Positions 31,685 through 43,437 of a stretch of 64,000 nt of DNA are shown piece by piece. Every line of letters starts with the position of its first letter. Within the stretch, counting starts at the first letter, position 1. A program made the translations under genes and the position numbers. Under the pieces are notes generated by a model that worked only from the letters and a program-made list of their open reading frames with translations, had not been told where the DNA came from and ran no database searches. Origin of the DNA: Blumeriella jaapii (taxonomy: Eukaryota > Ascomycota > Leotiomycetes > Helotiales > Drepanopezizaceae); assembly GCA_009599575.1 (NCBI GenBank), contig VWND01000021.1, positions 391,302-455,301 on the forward strand. Reading direction: 5' to 3'.

Positions 31685-33455
31685 TTACATGCCCGGGTTG
31701 CGATGGCGATGCAAGTGTCGAGCGCAGCGCACCTTCTGAGCACTCTTGGAGTAGATGCTGAGGGCCATGCTGCCGCCGCAAATCTGCTGGCCATCACCCT
31801 CACAAACCATGGAACATCTGCTCTCATCGATCTTGACGGCGCCATCAAGAGCGCTGTCGCAGAAGCACTCTCCACCGTACTCGGTACCGGCAACAGAGAA
31901 GCCCTTGGCCTCGCAGTAATCAACGCACTTGGTGTTGGAGACGGCGTGTTGACCGAGGTTGGCGAGCTTGATGCCGGTGAGAACGCGAGCCTGGACATCG
32001 GCGTAGCAGCCGGCGTATGACCAGCCTTCGGCAACCGAGGACGCGGAGGTTGGAGCAGGGCCTTGGGCAAGAACGGTAGTCCACACGACCGATGAAGTGG
32101 TCACGTATGCGGTAACCATGGTCGCAGGCTGATCGGCAGAATGGACAGGGGGCGCAGATACAGGAAGAGGGCTTGAGGCAGGCCCCTCAGCGGCTGGTGC
32201 CGACTGTGGTGGGCTTGAGGCAGGCTCCTCCGCGGCTGGTGCCGACTGTGGTGGGCTTGGAGAAGCTGACGGAGGATCCAAGATGGGCGCATCAGCAGCA
32301 GCAACAGCTTCACCCCATGCGCCAACGGAAACGTTGCCAGGAAGCTTGTCCATAACACCGGTGATCGTCTCCTCAACAGGGCAAGCCAGGTTGCAAGAAT
32401 CGGAAGGGTCATTTAGGCCCCCAATGAGACCAGGGCACTTGTCCATGCCGGAGCTTCCCGTATCGCAGTTGTCGATGATCTGTTGAAGCGTAGCGGAGTC
32501 CCATCCGTTGATGAAGTCGGCGTGAAGACTGTAGCCGGTGGGATCGCCGTTGGAAAGAACGAATGGTTGCTTGCCCTGGCCGGGAGTCCAGCGGTCTGCG
32601 AACTTGAGGGTGTTCCAGTAGACCTCGTAGAACATGTGCGGGACGTGGATCCAGCCCTCGGGGCACTTTCCGTGGGTGGGATAGTCCATGTTCTCCTCGT
32701 GGTTGGTGACAGCCTTGGCGGGGTTGTAGCAATGAGGGAAGTGGATGTCTGCACGGAGAGGAGAAGCATAGCCGTCACAGTTCTTGTCGGGGAAGCCAAC
32801 ACCTGATCCTCCATTGCCTGGGTCTTGGATACCGACACCGTGAAGACCATCCGAGTCCTTGGGGTACAGGGGAGTGTTGCTGTTGGAGCGGGGGCAGGTC
32901 CATTGCACTGGTTGGATGTCACCATCAGCGTGGTCGATGATTTGCTTTCCGCCCGTGGCAGGGGGGGTTCGTAGAGACTGATCACCGGTGACGATGCGGA
33001 GTCCCTCAGGGAAGGCCTTGATCTGGTCGGTGGTTGCATCAAAGCTGTTGATGTTAGCCAAGATCCGCGGTGCACGTGAGGGCATCTTACAAGTAGTAGA
33101 CGTTCATGTAGAACAACTCAACCGGCTCCAGCAGATGGGTCTCGGGGTCTTGAAAGTAGAGTTTCGGCGTCCAGTAGTTACTCTTATCGTTCTTGATCAG
33201 ACTAGATGTACAGGTCGACTGCTCGAGTGCCTGGTTCTCGGACATGTTCATGGCGAACGCATTCCCTCCTTGAATGGTGTGAACGTGACCGGATGGGACA
33301 CCGGGATTGACGATGGGGTCGACACGGCCTTCCATGAGGGCTCCGTCTCCATAGAAACGGTTGACTGCGAACGTACGACTGTTAGGAGAGTACGCAGCCG
33401 CAGCAGCAGCAACAGCGGCGCAGAAGGCCATAACCATCGACTTTGAGAAATGCAT
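31685..33455 (-). CDS. secreted DUF1996 protein with C-terminal WSC domain
   Basis: Two exons, 33455-33091 and 33044-31685, with a 46-bp intron (GTAAGA, GCTAAC branch, CAACAG), encode 574 residues. Without splicing the first frame stops two codons after the donor. Residues 1-21 are a signal peptide (MHFSKSMVMAFCAAVAAAAA). DUF1996 covers about 30-350, with EGRVDPIVNPGVPSGHVHTI, YWTPKLYFQ, CPEGWIHVPHMFYEVYWNT and SLHADFINGWD. A Ser/Pro/Ala linker (about 376-423) holds a duplicated SPPQSAPAAE unit. The WSC domain (about 461-560) opens GWSYAGCYAD and has eight cysteines with ECFCDSAL and QQICGG. WSC domains bind polysaccharide, so a wall-associated or carbohydrate-binding secreted role is inferred. 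The catalytic status of DUF1996 is unknown to me. Confidence 0.88.
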
Positions 33456-34424
33456 CTTTGAAGTATGAAACCGTATTAGTATATGCAGTATGAAGATGGT
33501 GCTTTGAAGGTCTGAGTATCGCCAGGAGTACAGAGTCCGTCGCTGCTGGTCGGGAACGACTGTCGAGCTGTCAAAGCTGAGTGACTCGAGAGAGAGTGAT
33601 TGGGAAAGATGCACACGCGTGTGGGGAGCTGTTGACTGGCAGCGTGCGGGTGAAAAGGATGAGGAATATCTGTATCAACCGAGAACGAATGGACGGTGTG
33701 CAGGACGAATCGAAGAGGTGTAGGTGCGGCAAGAAACAGACACGTCAAGTGCGGCGGGTGAGAAGAAAGAAAAGTCGAGTGGGAGAGGTGTGAAGAGGAA
33801 GATATGAAGAAAAGTGTCGAGGCTAGATGAGGTAGCGCCAGTAGCGTGACGCTAGCATTCACTCGCGAACAGGCGCTAAACACAACACACAACTCACAAC
33901 ACACAACACACAATATACAATATACACTACACAATACACTACACACTCGTGTTTCTAGGCCTCGTCATTCCCCTTTCCCCCGTAGCTTGCCATCTTTTCT
34001 TTCCGAGGCGTGGATGAGGTGGCGTCTCTCCGAAGAAGGAATCTGGAGCCGGCAGTCAGCAGAAGTGGCCAAATTGGGACGAAAAACAGGAACAGAGTGA
34101 ATCGTAACAAGAGGTAGCCAGTAACCCCATTCTCGGGGAGACATATCAGAAGACGAAGACGGGAGGCAACATCTGCGCCATTCCCGGCCACTGCAGGCGC
34201 CAAACGCCGCCGTGCGGTCGGTTCTTTTGTTGTTGTCGCGCCGGGAGGAGGGTAAGGGTTCGAGCCCTCAAGCGAGCCAATCAGAAGTGGGGAAAAGGGG
34301 CAGAATGCAGCCTGTCACCATCACACGGGATAGCCTCACCGGGAGTCAACAACACCAACGGAGCCATCAATTGGATAAGTATACGGTAAGCAGACCTCTG
34401 TAGCTCTGACTGCTGAGCAGGAGG
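33456..34424. other. intergenic, no gene recognised
   Basis: Promoter side of the DUF1996-WSC gene. An (ACACA)-rich stretch at about 33,876-33,945 (ACACAACACACAACTCACAA and similar) is a simple repeat. No gene recognised. Confidence 0.5.
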
Positions 34425-34795
34425 ATAAGAGAAGAAGAAGAAGGAGAAGAAGAAGAAGAAGGAGAAGAAGAAGAAGAAGAAGAAGAAAAAAAGAAGAAAA
34501 AAAATAAGAAAAAGAAAAAGAAAAAGAAGAAGAAAACTCCGCCTCCCCCTCCTCCTCCTCCCCCACAAAAGAATCCCTCCTCTCTCCTTCTCGAAGAAGA
34601 ATCCTCCTCCCTCTCCTCCCTCCTCCTCCCCCCCCTCCTCCCTCCCCCTCCTCCCTTCTCCTTCTCCTCCTCCTCCTCCTCCTTCTCCTCCCTCCTCCTC
34701 CTCCTCCCCCTCCTCCTTCTCTTCTCCGAAGAGATAAGAAGAAGAAGAAGAAGGAGAAGAAAAAAAGAAGAAAGAAGAAAAGAAGAACAACAACC
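34425..34795 (+). repeat. purine / pyrimidine / purine mirror tract
   Basis: About 34,425-34,540 is almost pure A/G (GAAGAAGAAG-type), about 34,541-34,726 is almost pure C/T (CCTCCTCCTC-type with a few interruptions), and about 34,727-34,785 is again A/G. Long frames of Glu, Arg, Phe or Leu runs on either strand are products of this composition, not genes. Confidence 0.85.
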
Positions 34796-35100
34796 CCCCC
34801 CCTACGTTCGAATTCGAGACACTGCTCAAGTCCAGCAGTTGAGCACACAAAATGCACAGGAGCCAGTCGACGCATCCCTCAGGAGAGAAGCCATTCGCAT
34901 CAGCAACTCACTGACCACGGACTCCGGGGGGCTTTCGCGGTGGGACGCATATTCTGCTACGCTTCAAGCTCCCTGTACACTCTGCTGTGGACGAGCGAAG
35001 GGAGGTGCGTGTGTGGTACCGCTGTGTTGGAAACGGCATCCGATACGTCGTCGGCAAGAAAAAGAAGAAAACGAAGCAAAAGCACTCCCTCCTTTTGCAG

Positions 35101-35270
35101 CAATCCAGACTCTCGGAAGAAGCTTTGATATCGCCATGGGCGCACTCCCCCTTTTGCAATCCAGACTCTCGGAAGGAGCTTTGATATCGCCATGGGTGCC
35201 ACCCCCCCTTTTGCAATCCAGACTCCCGGAAGAAGCCTTGATATCGCCATGGGTGCACTCCCCAGCTGTG
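35101..35270 (+). repeat. three tandem copies of a 56-57 bp unit
   Basis: The unit starts AATCCAGACTCTCGGAAG and contains GATATCGCCATGGG; copies begin near 35102, 35158 and 35215. Length differences come from a C/T run. It is not linked to a recognisable gene; the overlapping frames are repeat-driven. Confidence 0.8.
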
Positions 35271-36704
35271 ATCCAGGCCCGCGATGTTCAACGCCACGGC
35301 ACGGAGGCCTCCCTCCCCTTGTGGCGGGTCACGGCCTGTGGACAGTCGTGTACGTCTGACAGCCCATCCCACATAGAGCAAATGGCCGTCCCAGGAGAAG
35401 AAGCGCGTGGCCACGGGTTGATGAAACACGACGGTTCATCCCATCGCACGGTCCGGGCAGTCGGCGGTTAGGGTACACGTCTCACGCATCGACTGCCGCC
35501 CATACCCAATCTCGCCCGACGGTTACACAAACCAACCAGCGGCTCCCAAAAGAAAACCTCGCCTCGGAGTCGTCCCGTTCCACCACAGAAGCCAGGTAGG
35601 TAGGTGTACGACGCCGCAGACCTGTCATTCTTCGAGCCTGAAACGGGGATGGGTGGCGGCGTGGCGTCCGTAACCAGATCCCAGATCCCAGATCGGTTTG
35701 GCTGATCGATACCAGCCGGAAGAGCTCGCACGTACGCACGCAAGAACCGGTTGCGGGTGGCGGTGGATGGATGGATGGATGGATGGATGGGATTGTTTCC
35801 CTCGGTCGCCGACGCGGACAAGCCATCGCCATCGATGCTCGATTGGTCGGCTGGCAGGCGGGCAAGGGGTTGGGTCATGTGACGAGCGTCCTCGTTGCTA
35901 TCCCTTGGATCATGGTCCGCAAACCTACTTACTTACTGTAAGTATCTACCTACGGTACCCACCTACTTACTGCACAGTACAGTATAGACCGGCAATTCTA
36001 TCGTCCATTGATACATTGATTCTACGAATTTCCCCAATCAACAAAGGCTTCCCAGCGGAGATTCTACTCCTTTCCCCCTCCTCCTCCTCCTCTCGACGAT
36101 CCCCCGTTGATCGGCAATAGCGAGAAGGGACAAGCAAGTACCGCTCTTCCTCTGCTGCGCGACGTCCCATCATAGGTAACATGCACCGGGAGGTCACGAG
36201 CAAGCTCGATTCCGTACGTAGAGAGATACCGCGGTGCGTGTGGTTGGTACAGCCATCCATACTGGTCATACGTCTTCGTTCGATACGTCGCTTTCTGTTC
36301 CGATTGCTGGGGCCGCCATGATCTGTGGCGTGGACCCGAGAGCGGGGCTACGATAACGCTGCTAGGAGAGGCAGTATTGTCTTGTTAGTCTTTTTTTACA
36401 GTTGTTTCTTTTTCATAATTTCTTTTTCGTCTGTTCTTTTTCGTCTGTTCTTTTCCGTCTGTTCTTCTTCATCCTATCTTTTTCATCCTTTCTTTTTCCC
36501 TCCTTTGGAAAGGGAGAGGAGGGGTTTACGTCGAATCCACTTCACATCAAACCATTCATTTGACCCCATACTTTTGCATCAACCCTACCAAGGACAACAC
36601 AGATGGTAGGTACTGTACCGTACGTCTCGGAACGGGCTTACTCGACCACACCCGTGAACCTCCGTGCTGCTTTTGCGGATGTGCAGAGCGAGACGAGAGC
36701 CAAA
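35271..36704. other. intergenic with simple repeats
   Basis: It contains (ATGG)n at 35763-35791, several GTACTTACTGTAC-like words near 35,925-35,990, and a T-rich (TTCTTTTTCGTCTG)-like repeat near 36,410-36,490. No gene recognised. Confidence 0.5.
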
Positions 36705-37035
36705 CGCCTTCTCGAAGCGTCATTCTGTTTGTTTCCTATCACCTGTGACTTCACGCACGTAGCGAGAGGATAACAGAACGCCTTCTCAAAGCGTAACTCT
36801 GTTTGTTTCCTATCAACTGTGACTTCACGCACGTAGCGAGACGATAACAGAACGCCTTCTCGAAGCGTCATTCTGTTTGTTTCCTATCACCTGTGACTTC
36901 ACGCACGTAGCGAGAGGATAACAGAACGCCTTCTCAAAGCGTAACTCTGTTTGTTTCCTATCAACTGTGACTTCACGCACGTAGCGAGACGATAACAGAA
37001 CGCCTTCTCAAAGCGTTATTTTTCTATCAACTGTG
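36705..37035 (+). repeat. 74-bp tandem repeat with alternating A/B units (148-bp dimer)
   Basis: Units begin at CGCCTTCTC: 36705, 36779, 36853, 36927 and 37001 (last one partial), each exactly 74 bp apart. Type A units have CGAAGCGTCATTCTG, CACCTGTG and GAGAGGATA; type B units have CAAAGCGTAACTCTG, CAACTGTG and GAGACGATA. The order is A-B-A-B-partial. No gene is associated. Confidence 0.9.
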
Positions 37036-37243
37036 CTGTGCCTTCAAGAACACCTCAGAGTCAAACGATACAATCTCTCGTAAAAAAAAAAAAAAAAAAA
37101 AAAAAAAGGGGGGTCACCTCTCACACAAAAGCACATACAAACCGAGACTGGCAAGAGAGGAAGATACTGTAGGCAGGTATTTATATTTATAGGTAGGTGA
37201 GGGTTAGACAATCCTTTAAACTCCTGTTCTTTTCTTCCAGCTC

Positions 37244-37274
<31 letters not shown>

Positions 37275-38114
37275 GTAAAAAAACTCACAATGGTGTAAAA
37301 ACTTTCAACAACAGTAAGTAAATCCGAGATATCAAGCTCCACGGGCGTCACGGCCAATCGATCAGTCCACACCAAGCCAATTCGATATGATTGAAGAAGA
37401 GACCAGCAGCGAATGTCCTCTGATGAATGGTAATTGACTCGCATTAAACATTAAAAAAGAAGAAGAAGAAGAAGAAGAAAGTGAAGAAAAGGGGGTTCCC
37501 CCTATGAGAAACATCGAGATGGCGAATGCGGCGGGGGATAGCACGAGGAAATGTGCGTGGAACAACCATGCCTCTCTCTGTTCATGGGCACATACGACAG
37601 AAGAGGGAAGAGCGGGTGTGTGGACGTGGTGGTGTAAATTCGAGAAGTCTGCTACTACGAGCGGAAGACTGCAAGATTGCGGGATGATGGGAAGAGACGG
37701 GGAGCTTGGTTTGGGCCTGTAGGCGAGACGTCGATTCAGAGATCCTGAATTTTTTTCTCAACACTGGGCGCGGAGGGGGGTGGCTGGCTTCAAACTCGGA
37801 GTGGCTGATCAGCCTGGTGAGATTCGCTTGCGATGTTGAACTTCAAGCAAGCAAGCAAGCAAGCAAGCAAAGCTGTTCGGTTGTTCTCCACATACGTCGA
37901 TCCTGATTGAAGTCCGTTGATGTAACTCCAAGCAAGCCCCCTCTTCTGAATCCACCCATGTGCACGCTAGATTTGGAGATCGTGATTATGCTGTCCAAAC
38001 CACCGTCCCAAAGGTTTGGCTCTAGCTCTCCGCCTCTTCCGCGGCTACCTTCTGGAAAGTCGGTCTATGCAATCCCGCACGATTTCGTCCTTGATACCGT
38101 GAACCGCTCCCCTG
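37036..38114. other. intergenic with long homopolymers
   Basis: It contains an A run at 37082-37107 followed by G, a C run at about 37246-37274, (GAA)n at about 37458-37480 and (AAGC)n at about 37848-37870. No gene recognised. Confidence 0.6.
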
Positions 38115-39301
38115 CTACGCTTCCTTATCCAACACGATAATCGGAATAGGCGGTTTCATCAACAGCTTCGTCGAAATCGCCTCCTTCCCTTCCTCCCTGA
38201 TCCTCCTGGAATGGAATCTCCCCTGCACCGCCGGGTCGCCGCCATACTTCTCCCGATAGCCCTGCAGAATCTCGAGCGAGACGTTGGAGCCGCCACACAC
38301 CACCAGCACGACATTCTTCTTCTTGAAGTCCTCGTCAGACAGGTCCGGAAAGAGAAGTGTGTGGAGGGAATCCGTGTACACAGGCGCGATGCTCGCGCCG
38401 CAAGCAGGCTCCACGAGGATTTTCTCGTCGTCCGCGAACGCGACACACGCCATCGCGGCCTCGGCGTCGCTGAGGACGTGGCTCACGACTTCGGGCCGCA
38501 TGCTCCATTCAAAGGCTTGGGGCGCGACCTGGGTCGCGCCGAGACTGGACGCGATGCTCCCAATGACCGGGAGACGCATCAGCTTCTCGTGGCGCACGCA
38601 CAGGTTCAGCGAGTCGGCGCCCATCGTCTCGACAGCCAGCACCCTGACGCCCTTCTCCAGCCGGCCGTGCTCGAGCAGACCTTGCATGATCCCGCAGAAC
38701 AGGCCGCCGCCGACGCTGCAGACCACGGCGTCGTACCCCGCGCCGCCCATCTGCTCGGGGCACTCGAGCTCGTCGATGATGGTCGCCGCGCCGGCCCACA
38801 CGTCCGGGTGGTCGAACGGCGGCACGTACACCCCGTCCGCGTCGTTCTTCAGCAGCTCCTCGCGCAGATAGGCGTCCGCTTCGCTCCAGTGCGCGCCCCT
38901 CTGCACCACGTGCGCGCCGAGCGTGCGGAGTTTCTCGATCATGAGCTCGCTCGTGCTGGTAGGGACCACGATCGTTGCGTGCGCTCGGAGCGACGTGGCG
39001 GCGACGACGCAGGCGAGGCCGGCATTGCCCCCGGACGAGCAGTAGAAGTGGATGGCCTTGGATTCTGGAGTGCTGCGCGCGGCGATGGACTTCAGGAGGA
39101 GGTTGCCGATGCCGCGAGACTTGAAGGAGCCCGACGGTTGCAGGCTCTCGAGTTTGAGGTAGATGTTACTGCGAGCGTTAGTTGATTGTGGATGGAAATG
39201 CTGATGGGAAACAAGTACCATCCCGCTTCTCGAGAGAGAGCCACGGATTGGTGACACGGAGTTCTGCGCCATGGCTGAGAATGCTCGGACTGGGAAGTCA
39301 T
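38115..39301 (-). CDS. CHA1: L-serine/L-threonine dehydratase, CHA1-like, PLP-dependent
   Basis: Two exons, 39301-39219 and 39168-38115, with a 50-bp intron (GTACTT, ACTAAC branch, CGCAG), encode 378 residues. Exon 1 gives PWRRTPCHQSVALSREAGC, which joins NIYLKLESLQPSGSFKSRG across the junction exactly as in fold-type II dehydratases. Lys44 in SGSFKSRG is the PLP Schiff-base lysine, SSGGNAG (72-78) binds the PLP phosphate region, SVGGGLFCG is the glycine-rich loop, and VVCGGSNVS near the C-terminus carries the residues contacting the pyridine nitrogen. The enzyme deaminates serine (and threonine) to pyruvate (2-oxobutyrate), catabolically. A longer unspliced frame exists upstream (to 39482) but lacks family similarity. 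Confidence 0.9.
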
Positions 39302-42057
39302 GGTCTGAGATGGATGCGTTCTCGATCGATGGTCGGGAGGATATGGTGTTGACTACAAGCCAAGGAGGAGAATCAAGCGTGAAGATGTTTTGGTAGAGTT
39401 GGGGGGCAGAACCATGTTTATGGAATCGAACATCATTCCATGAGGAGCTCGAGAACCTCGAAGGGCGCAGGATGTCAGTCAATGCACGTGATGCGGCGAG
39501 GTGTGGAAACCACGACAGCCGAGATTCTGTTTATTGACTTGACGTTGACGACCTACACCAACGCAAATCGTATGTCCCATCTCTCGAACAGCAAGGCTGA
39601 CTTTCTGGATACGAGTGTATTCCACACGATCCTCAAAGCTATCTACCTCTTGTAGGCGGCGTTGAAGGAACTTTCGAGTCATATTCTAGACACAAACTCC
39701 CATCCCAGACGTCACCCTAGCTCTTCGACCAATCCTGCAAACGAGATCGATGCTTCTCCCGCACTTGTCAGCCGGAACGGAGCATGGCCGCCTGCTCGAA
39801 GATCAGGTTAGTAGCGTAGATTCCACCGCGTTGCGCATTTTCACTTCCCTCGTCTTTCGTATTCCGTCACGAGGGTTTTTTCTGCACCCGTACTGGCTAG
39901 TGAGGCTACCTGTTTCTGTGACATCTACACACCTCTAGACATACGTCGGAAACAGAGTCTCCTGTAAGCTGCTACTCGTCTGCGAACTTACGTTCAGATG
40001 TTTGATACCAACCAAGAGAATGTCAATGCCGTTGCTGCTTCCTCAGTCTGAAGCGACAGTTCGAGCCCAAGGTACAAGAATAGGCGGGTTTCTCTCAATA
40101 ACCAATACAAAATCAAGGATTGCGCAGCGGTGAAAACGTGAAAACGTAAAAAACAGGAAGAAAAAATGCAAAAAAAAAAAAAAAAAAAACAAGCAAAAAA
40201 TGCAGAAAAGATAAAAAAAAAAAAAGGATCTAAAATGGCAAAACTCAACTAGAACCCCAGGTTCTAGTCTACAAACGTAATTGAATACGTTATTGTTTCC
40301 CGTCCAGATCGTCCTGAAGACGACTCGCCTGTTGAGCCATCCCGCCACTGGATGGTAGTTGGGCGCGGTATTGGACGTTATGAAGTAGACAAGTAAATTT
40401 GCAGGTGGGATGAGCGGAAGCGTGACCGAGGGGCGGAGAAAGTGCACGTCAATTTTGCGCAGGCTTTTTCCACGACGGGTCTTGTCAGGGTCTTGTGGTC
40501 ATGCTGGATACTGTACATGCTATATGGGGAGTTCATTGAATCTCGTTGGGGTGAATTACTCAGAATCACTGGAGTGTCGGTGGCATGCTCTGAGCTGTAA
40601 AACTACACACTTCGCAAATGCTAATCACGTACTGTACTTTGTGGCAAGTGACATTGGAATCAGTTGAAGTACATCTGTATGTAGTATTACAGATCTTTTG
40701 CTTCTTCGGCCTTGATAGTTAGAGCTATCCACCCCAAGGAGGATTCGCCCGCAGCAGCTACCTAGGTACCTATCATGGTTTTCTCGCGTCGCGTCAGTGT
40801 CTTTGTTGACTCACGCTCATCGCTAGCGTTCAACCTGGCAACCGGCTCCCAATTACTCGAAGCATATTACCGCGTTCGATCCTCGACAAACCCTCATATC
40901 ATCCAAACACAACATCTCCACAGCTTTCGACTTTCGCAATCCCTCATACCATTGAAGCCTCCCCCACTCGTCCGGCCTCAATCCCGTCTGACCAAAGCGA
41001 GATGGTCTTCTGTTCGACGCCTATCCCGCGTTGTGCCCCTGCTGTTTCAATTTGGCAAGCCCGAAGACCCCGCCCGTACTTACCACGGCGGCGCAAGACC
41101 CCTCCTCACGCGAGAGATGCGGTGGGATTCTGCGAGCGAGATCTTGAGCACTTCTGCTGCGTGGAGTGCCTGCTGCTGTACTTACAAGCAGCCCTGCCTG
41201 CTGATCGGGGAAGACGATGAAGGGGAGGCGTGAGCAGGTCCAGCCCGAGATCTCCAAGCTGCGCGTACGAGGTGAGGTGTCTGTCGAGACATGTACCGTA
41301 CCGTACCGTACCGTACAAGCGCCCTCCCTCCATCTCATAAAGAATGGTCTTTGGCGAGCATCTCGACGATTTCCAATTCGAGACTTGGTTTCTTCGCCAT
41401 TTGCTGCAGGTCTGGTCTGGTCCTGTCATTCTACAATCCCCGCGTTGTGCAGCGTTGTGGTTTACGAGATGACCCGAGAAACCGTCGTTGTACAGTACAT
41501 AGGAGGTAGGTACAGTAAGTAGAACGCTGGCTCTCGTCTCGTCTCCGCGCTGCAGCGATTGTTTACCCGCTTGCAACACCCACCCACCAAGCGAGCGAGC
41601 AAGCTTGCGGGCAGCCCCAAGCGTTCAGATGGTACATAGCATTGCAGCACACGATACGATTCCATGCTTCAAAGCCGACAGACGCTACACATTTCCAAAG
41701 ACGCCACCACCACAGCAAGCCGCTCCGTGTTTTGCTGCTGCTCTCGAGTTTCCATACCTATGATGCAAGAAAAACCGCCGCGCCTTCCCCACAGACCAGT
41801 CCCCCTCATTAGCAAGCATCCCAGTACCGTACATATATACACCTACACCTATAGGTACCTACCTACCTACCTACCTACCTACCTACCTACCTACCCACCT
41901 ACCTACCTACCTACCTACCTCTACCTCTACCCACCTACCTACCTACCTACCTACCTACCTACCTATCAAGCAAGCACACGACCCATCCGCGACTTTGCAT
42001 CCAAACGCCTCGCAAATCGCCGCTCCGCACACGAACGACAACGCGTACTACCCAGTA
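39302..42057. other. intergenic with simple repeats
   Basis: No supported gene. A plus-strand frame at 40775-41233 (152 residues) has no recognisable motif and overlaps other frames. Simple repeats: A runs near 40,169-40,225, GTACCGTACC words near 41,292-41,312, and a long (ACCT)n array at about 41,856-41,965. Confidence 0.5.
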
Positions 42058-43233
42058 CGTGGTGGACACATGAAGTTGCGCGTGTGTTCCGGACAGAGAC
42101 TTATGCCAGCCGCCATATACCTCGAAGTTTGTAACGAATACTTTTCCACGATTTTTCACGACGATAGCATTTAATTATAAAAAAAAATTTAAATTATAAA
42201 ACGCATGTTTCCAAGCTATGGTTTCGTAATAGAAGAGGTATGAAATTAGGGCTTGATTCGCCGGATTTTTTTTTCCCCGATCGGAAACTTGAAAAAAAAA
42301 AAAAAAAATTAAAACAAAATTAATTGAGCTTATATCAAAGCTGATAGTTAAGAAAAACAATAATATAATATAACATAACGATTTTTAATAAAAACCGTAT
42401 ATAAAAAGCGTGAAAGCTTCCGAAAAAATCAGTTGTTAAACAAACCAGCGAAAAGGATGCAAAAGAAGATAAACGCTGTCAAGGCTGCAAATGGATGGTA
42501 TACTAAAACCTGGTTGAAATCAAATATTCTTTCCATTTTCAGCTTTCATTCAAGCTAATTGTATTGTATATAGAATCGACTAGTTAATGGTGGAGGTATG
42601 AAGTTGTAAAAGTAGAAGAATTTGGCTGGGGTAACGACTATTTACAGTGGGTGGACACATGAAGTTGCGCGTCAGTAAATAGTCCTTACCTCAACAAAAT
42701 TCTTCTACCTTTACAACTTCATAACTCCACCATTAATTAATCGATTTTAATTACAAATAGCTTATATGAAAGCTGAAAATCGAAAGAATATTCACTTTCA
42801 ACCAGTACTTAGTATACCACCCATTTGCAGCCTTAACAGCGTTTACCCTCTTTTGCACCCCCTCCGCTAGTTTATTTAACAACTGATCTTTCAAAAGCTT
42901 TCACGCTTTTTGTACAGTTTTTATTAAAAATCGTTATATTACATTATTGTTTTTTATAATTATCAGCTTTGATTTAAGCTCTATTATTTTTGGTTTAAAT
43001 ATTTTTTATAAGTTTCCGATCGGATTAAAATCGAGCAAATAAAGCCCTAATTTCATACTTATATTACGAAACCATAGCTTAATAATATGCGCTTTATAAT
43101 TTGAAGTATTATTTTGCATTTAAATGCTATTGTGGTAAAAAATCGTAGAAAAGTATTCGTTAAAAACTTCGAGGTATATGGCGGCTGTAATAAGTCACTG
43201 TCCGGAACACACGCGCAACTTCATGTGTCCACG
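42058..43233. mobile_element. mariner-like foldback (palindromic) element, TA-flanked
   Basis: The two arms, about 42058-42644 and 42676-43233, are inverted copies of each other over nearly their full length with modest divergence. Outer ends both read CGTGG(TG)GACACATGAAG inward and are flanked by TA (42056-42057 and 43234-43235), the usual Tc1/mariner target. At the centre (42645-42675) sits a third copy of the terminal motif, starting CAGTGGGTGGACACATGAAG, bounded by TTTA and TAAA. No transposase frame is present. The sequence is AT-rich, so RIP may have touched it. It is likely non-autonomous; RNA from it would fold into a long hairpin. Confidence 0.8.
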
Positions 43234-43235
43234 TA

Positions 43236-43401
43236 TTGTATGTAGTACGTACGTACGTACGTACCCGGCTATCTCGAAAGCGCGCTGATACTGTCCGTCC
43301 CCCCTCCCCCCTTCGTGCTCGTGCCGAGGAAGATCCCCATCTTGTGTCGTTTGTAAGAGCGTTTCTTTGTATCGAGCCGCTTGTACTGTACTGTACTGTA
43401 C

Positions 43402-43437
<36 letters not shown>

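Noticed and set aside
34256..34275. B-box-like GGGTTCGAGCCC on the plus strand
   Set aside because: No A-box or cloverleaf upstream at the right distance.
34281..34875. Frames of 180-190 residues rich in Glu, Arg, Phe or Leu
   Set aside because: They are translations of the purine/pyrimidine tract and change composition with strand and frame.
36705..37035. CRISPR-like spaced repeats
   Set aside because: Units are contiguous 74-bp tandem copies with no unique spacers, and the genome is eukaryotic.
38211..39185. 324-residue plus-strand open frame
   Set aside because: Antisense shadow of the GC-rich serine dehydratase gene; His/Arg/Ala-rich with no family match.
40775..41233. 152-residue plus-strand frame
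   Set aside because: No motif, no splice-supported extension and competing overlapping frames; coding status not supportable.
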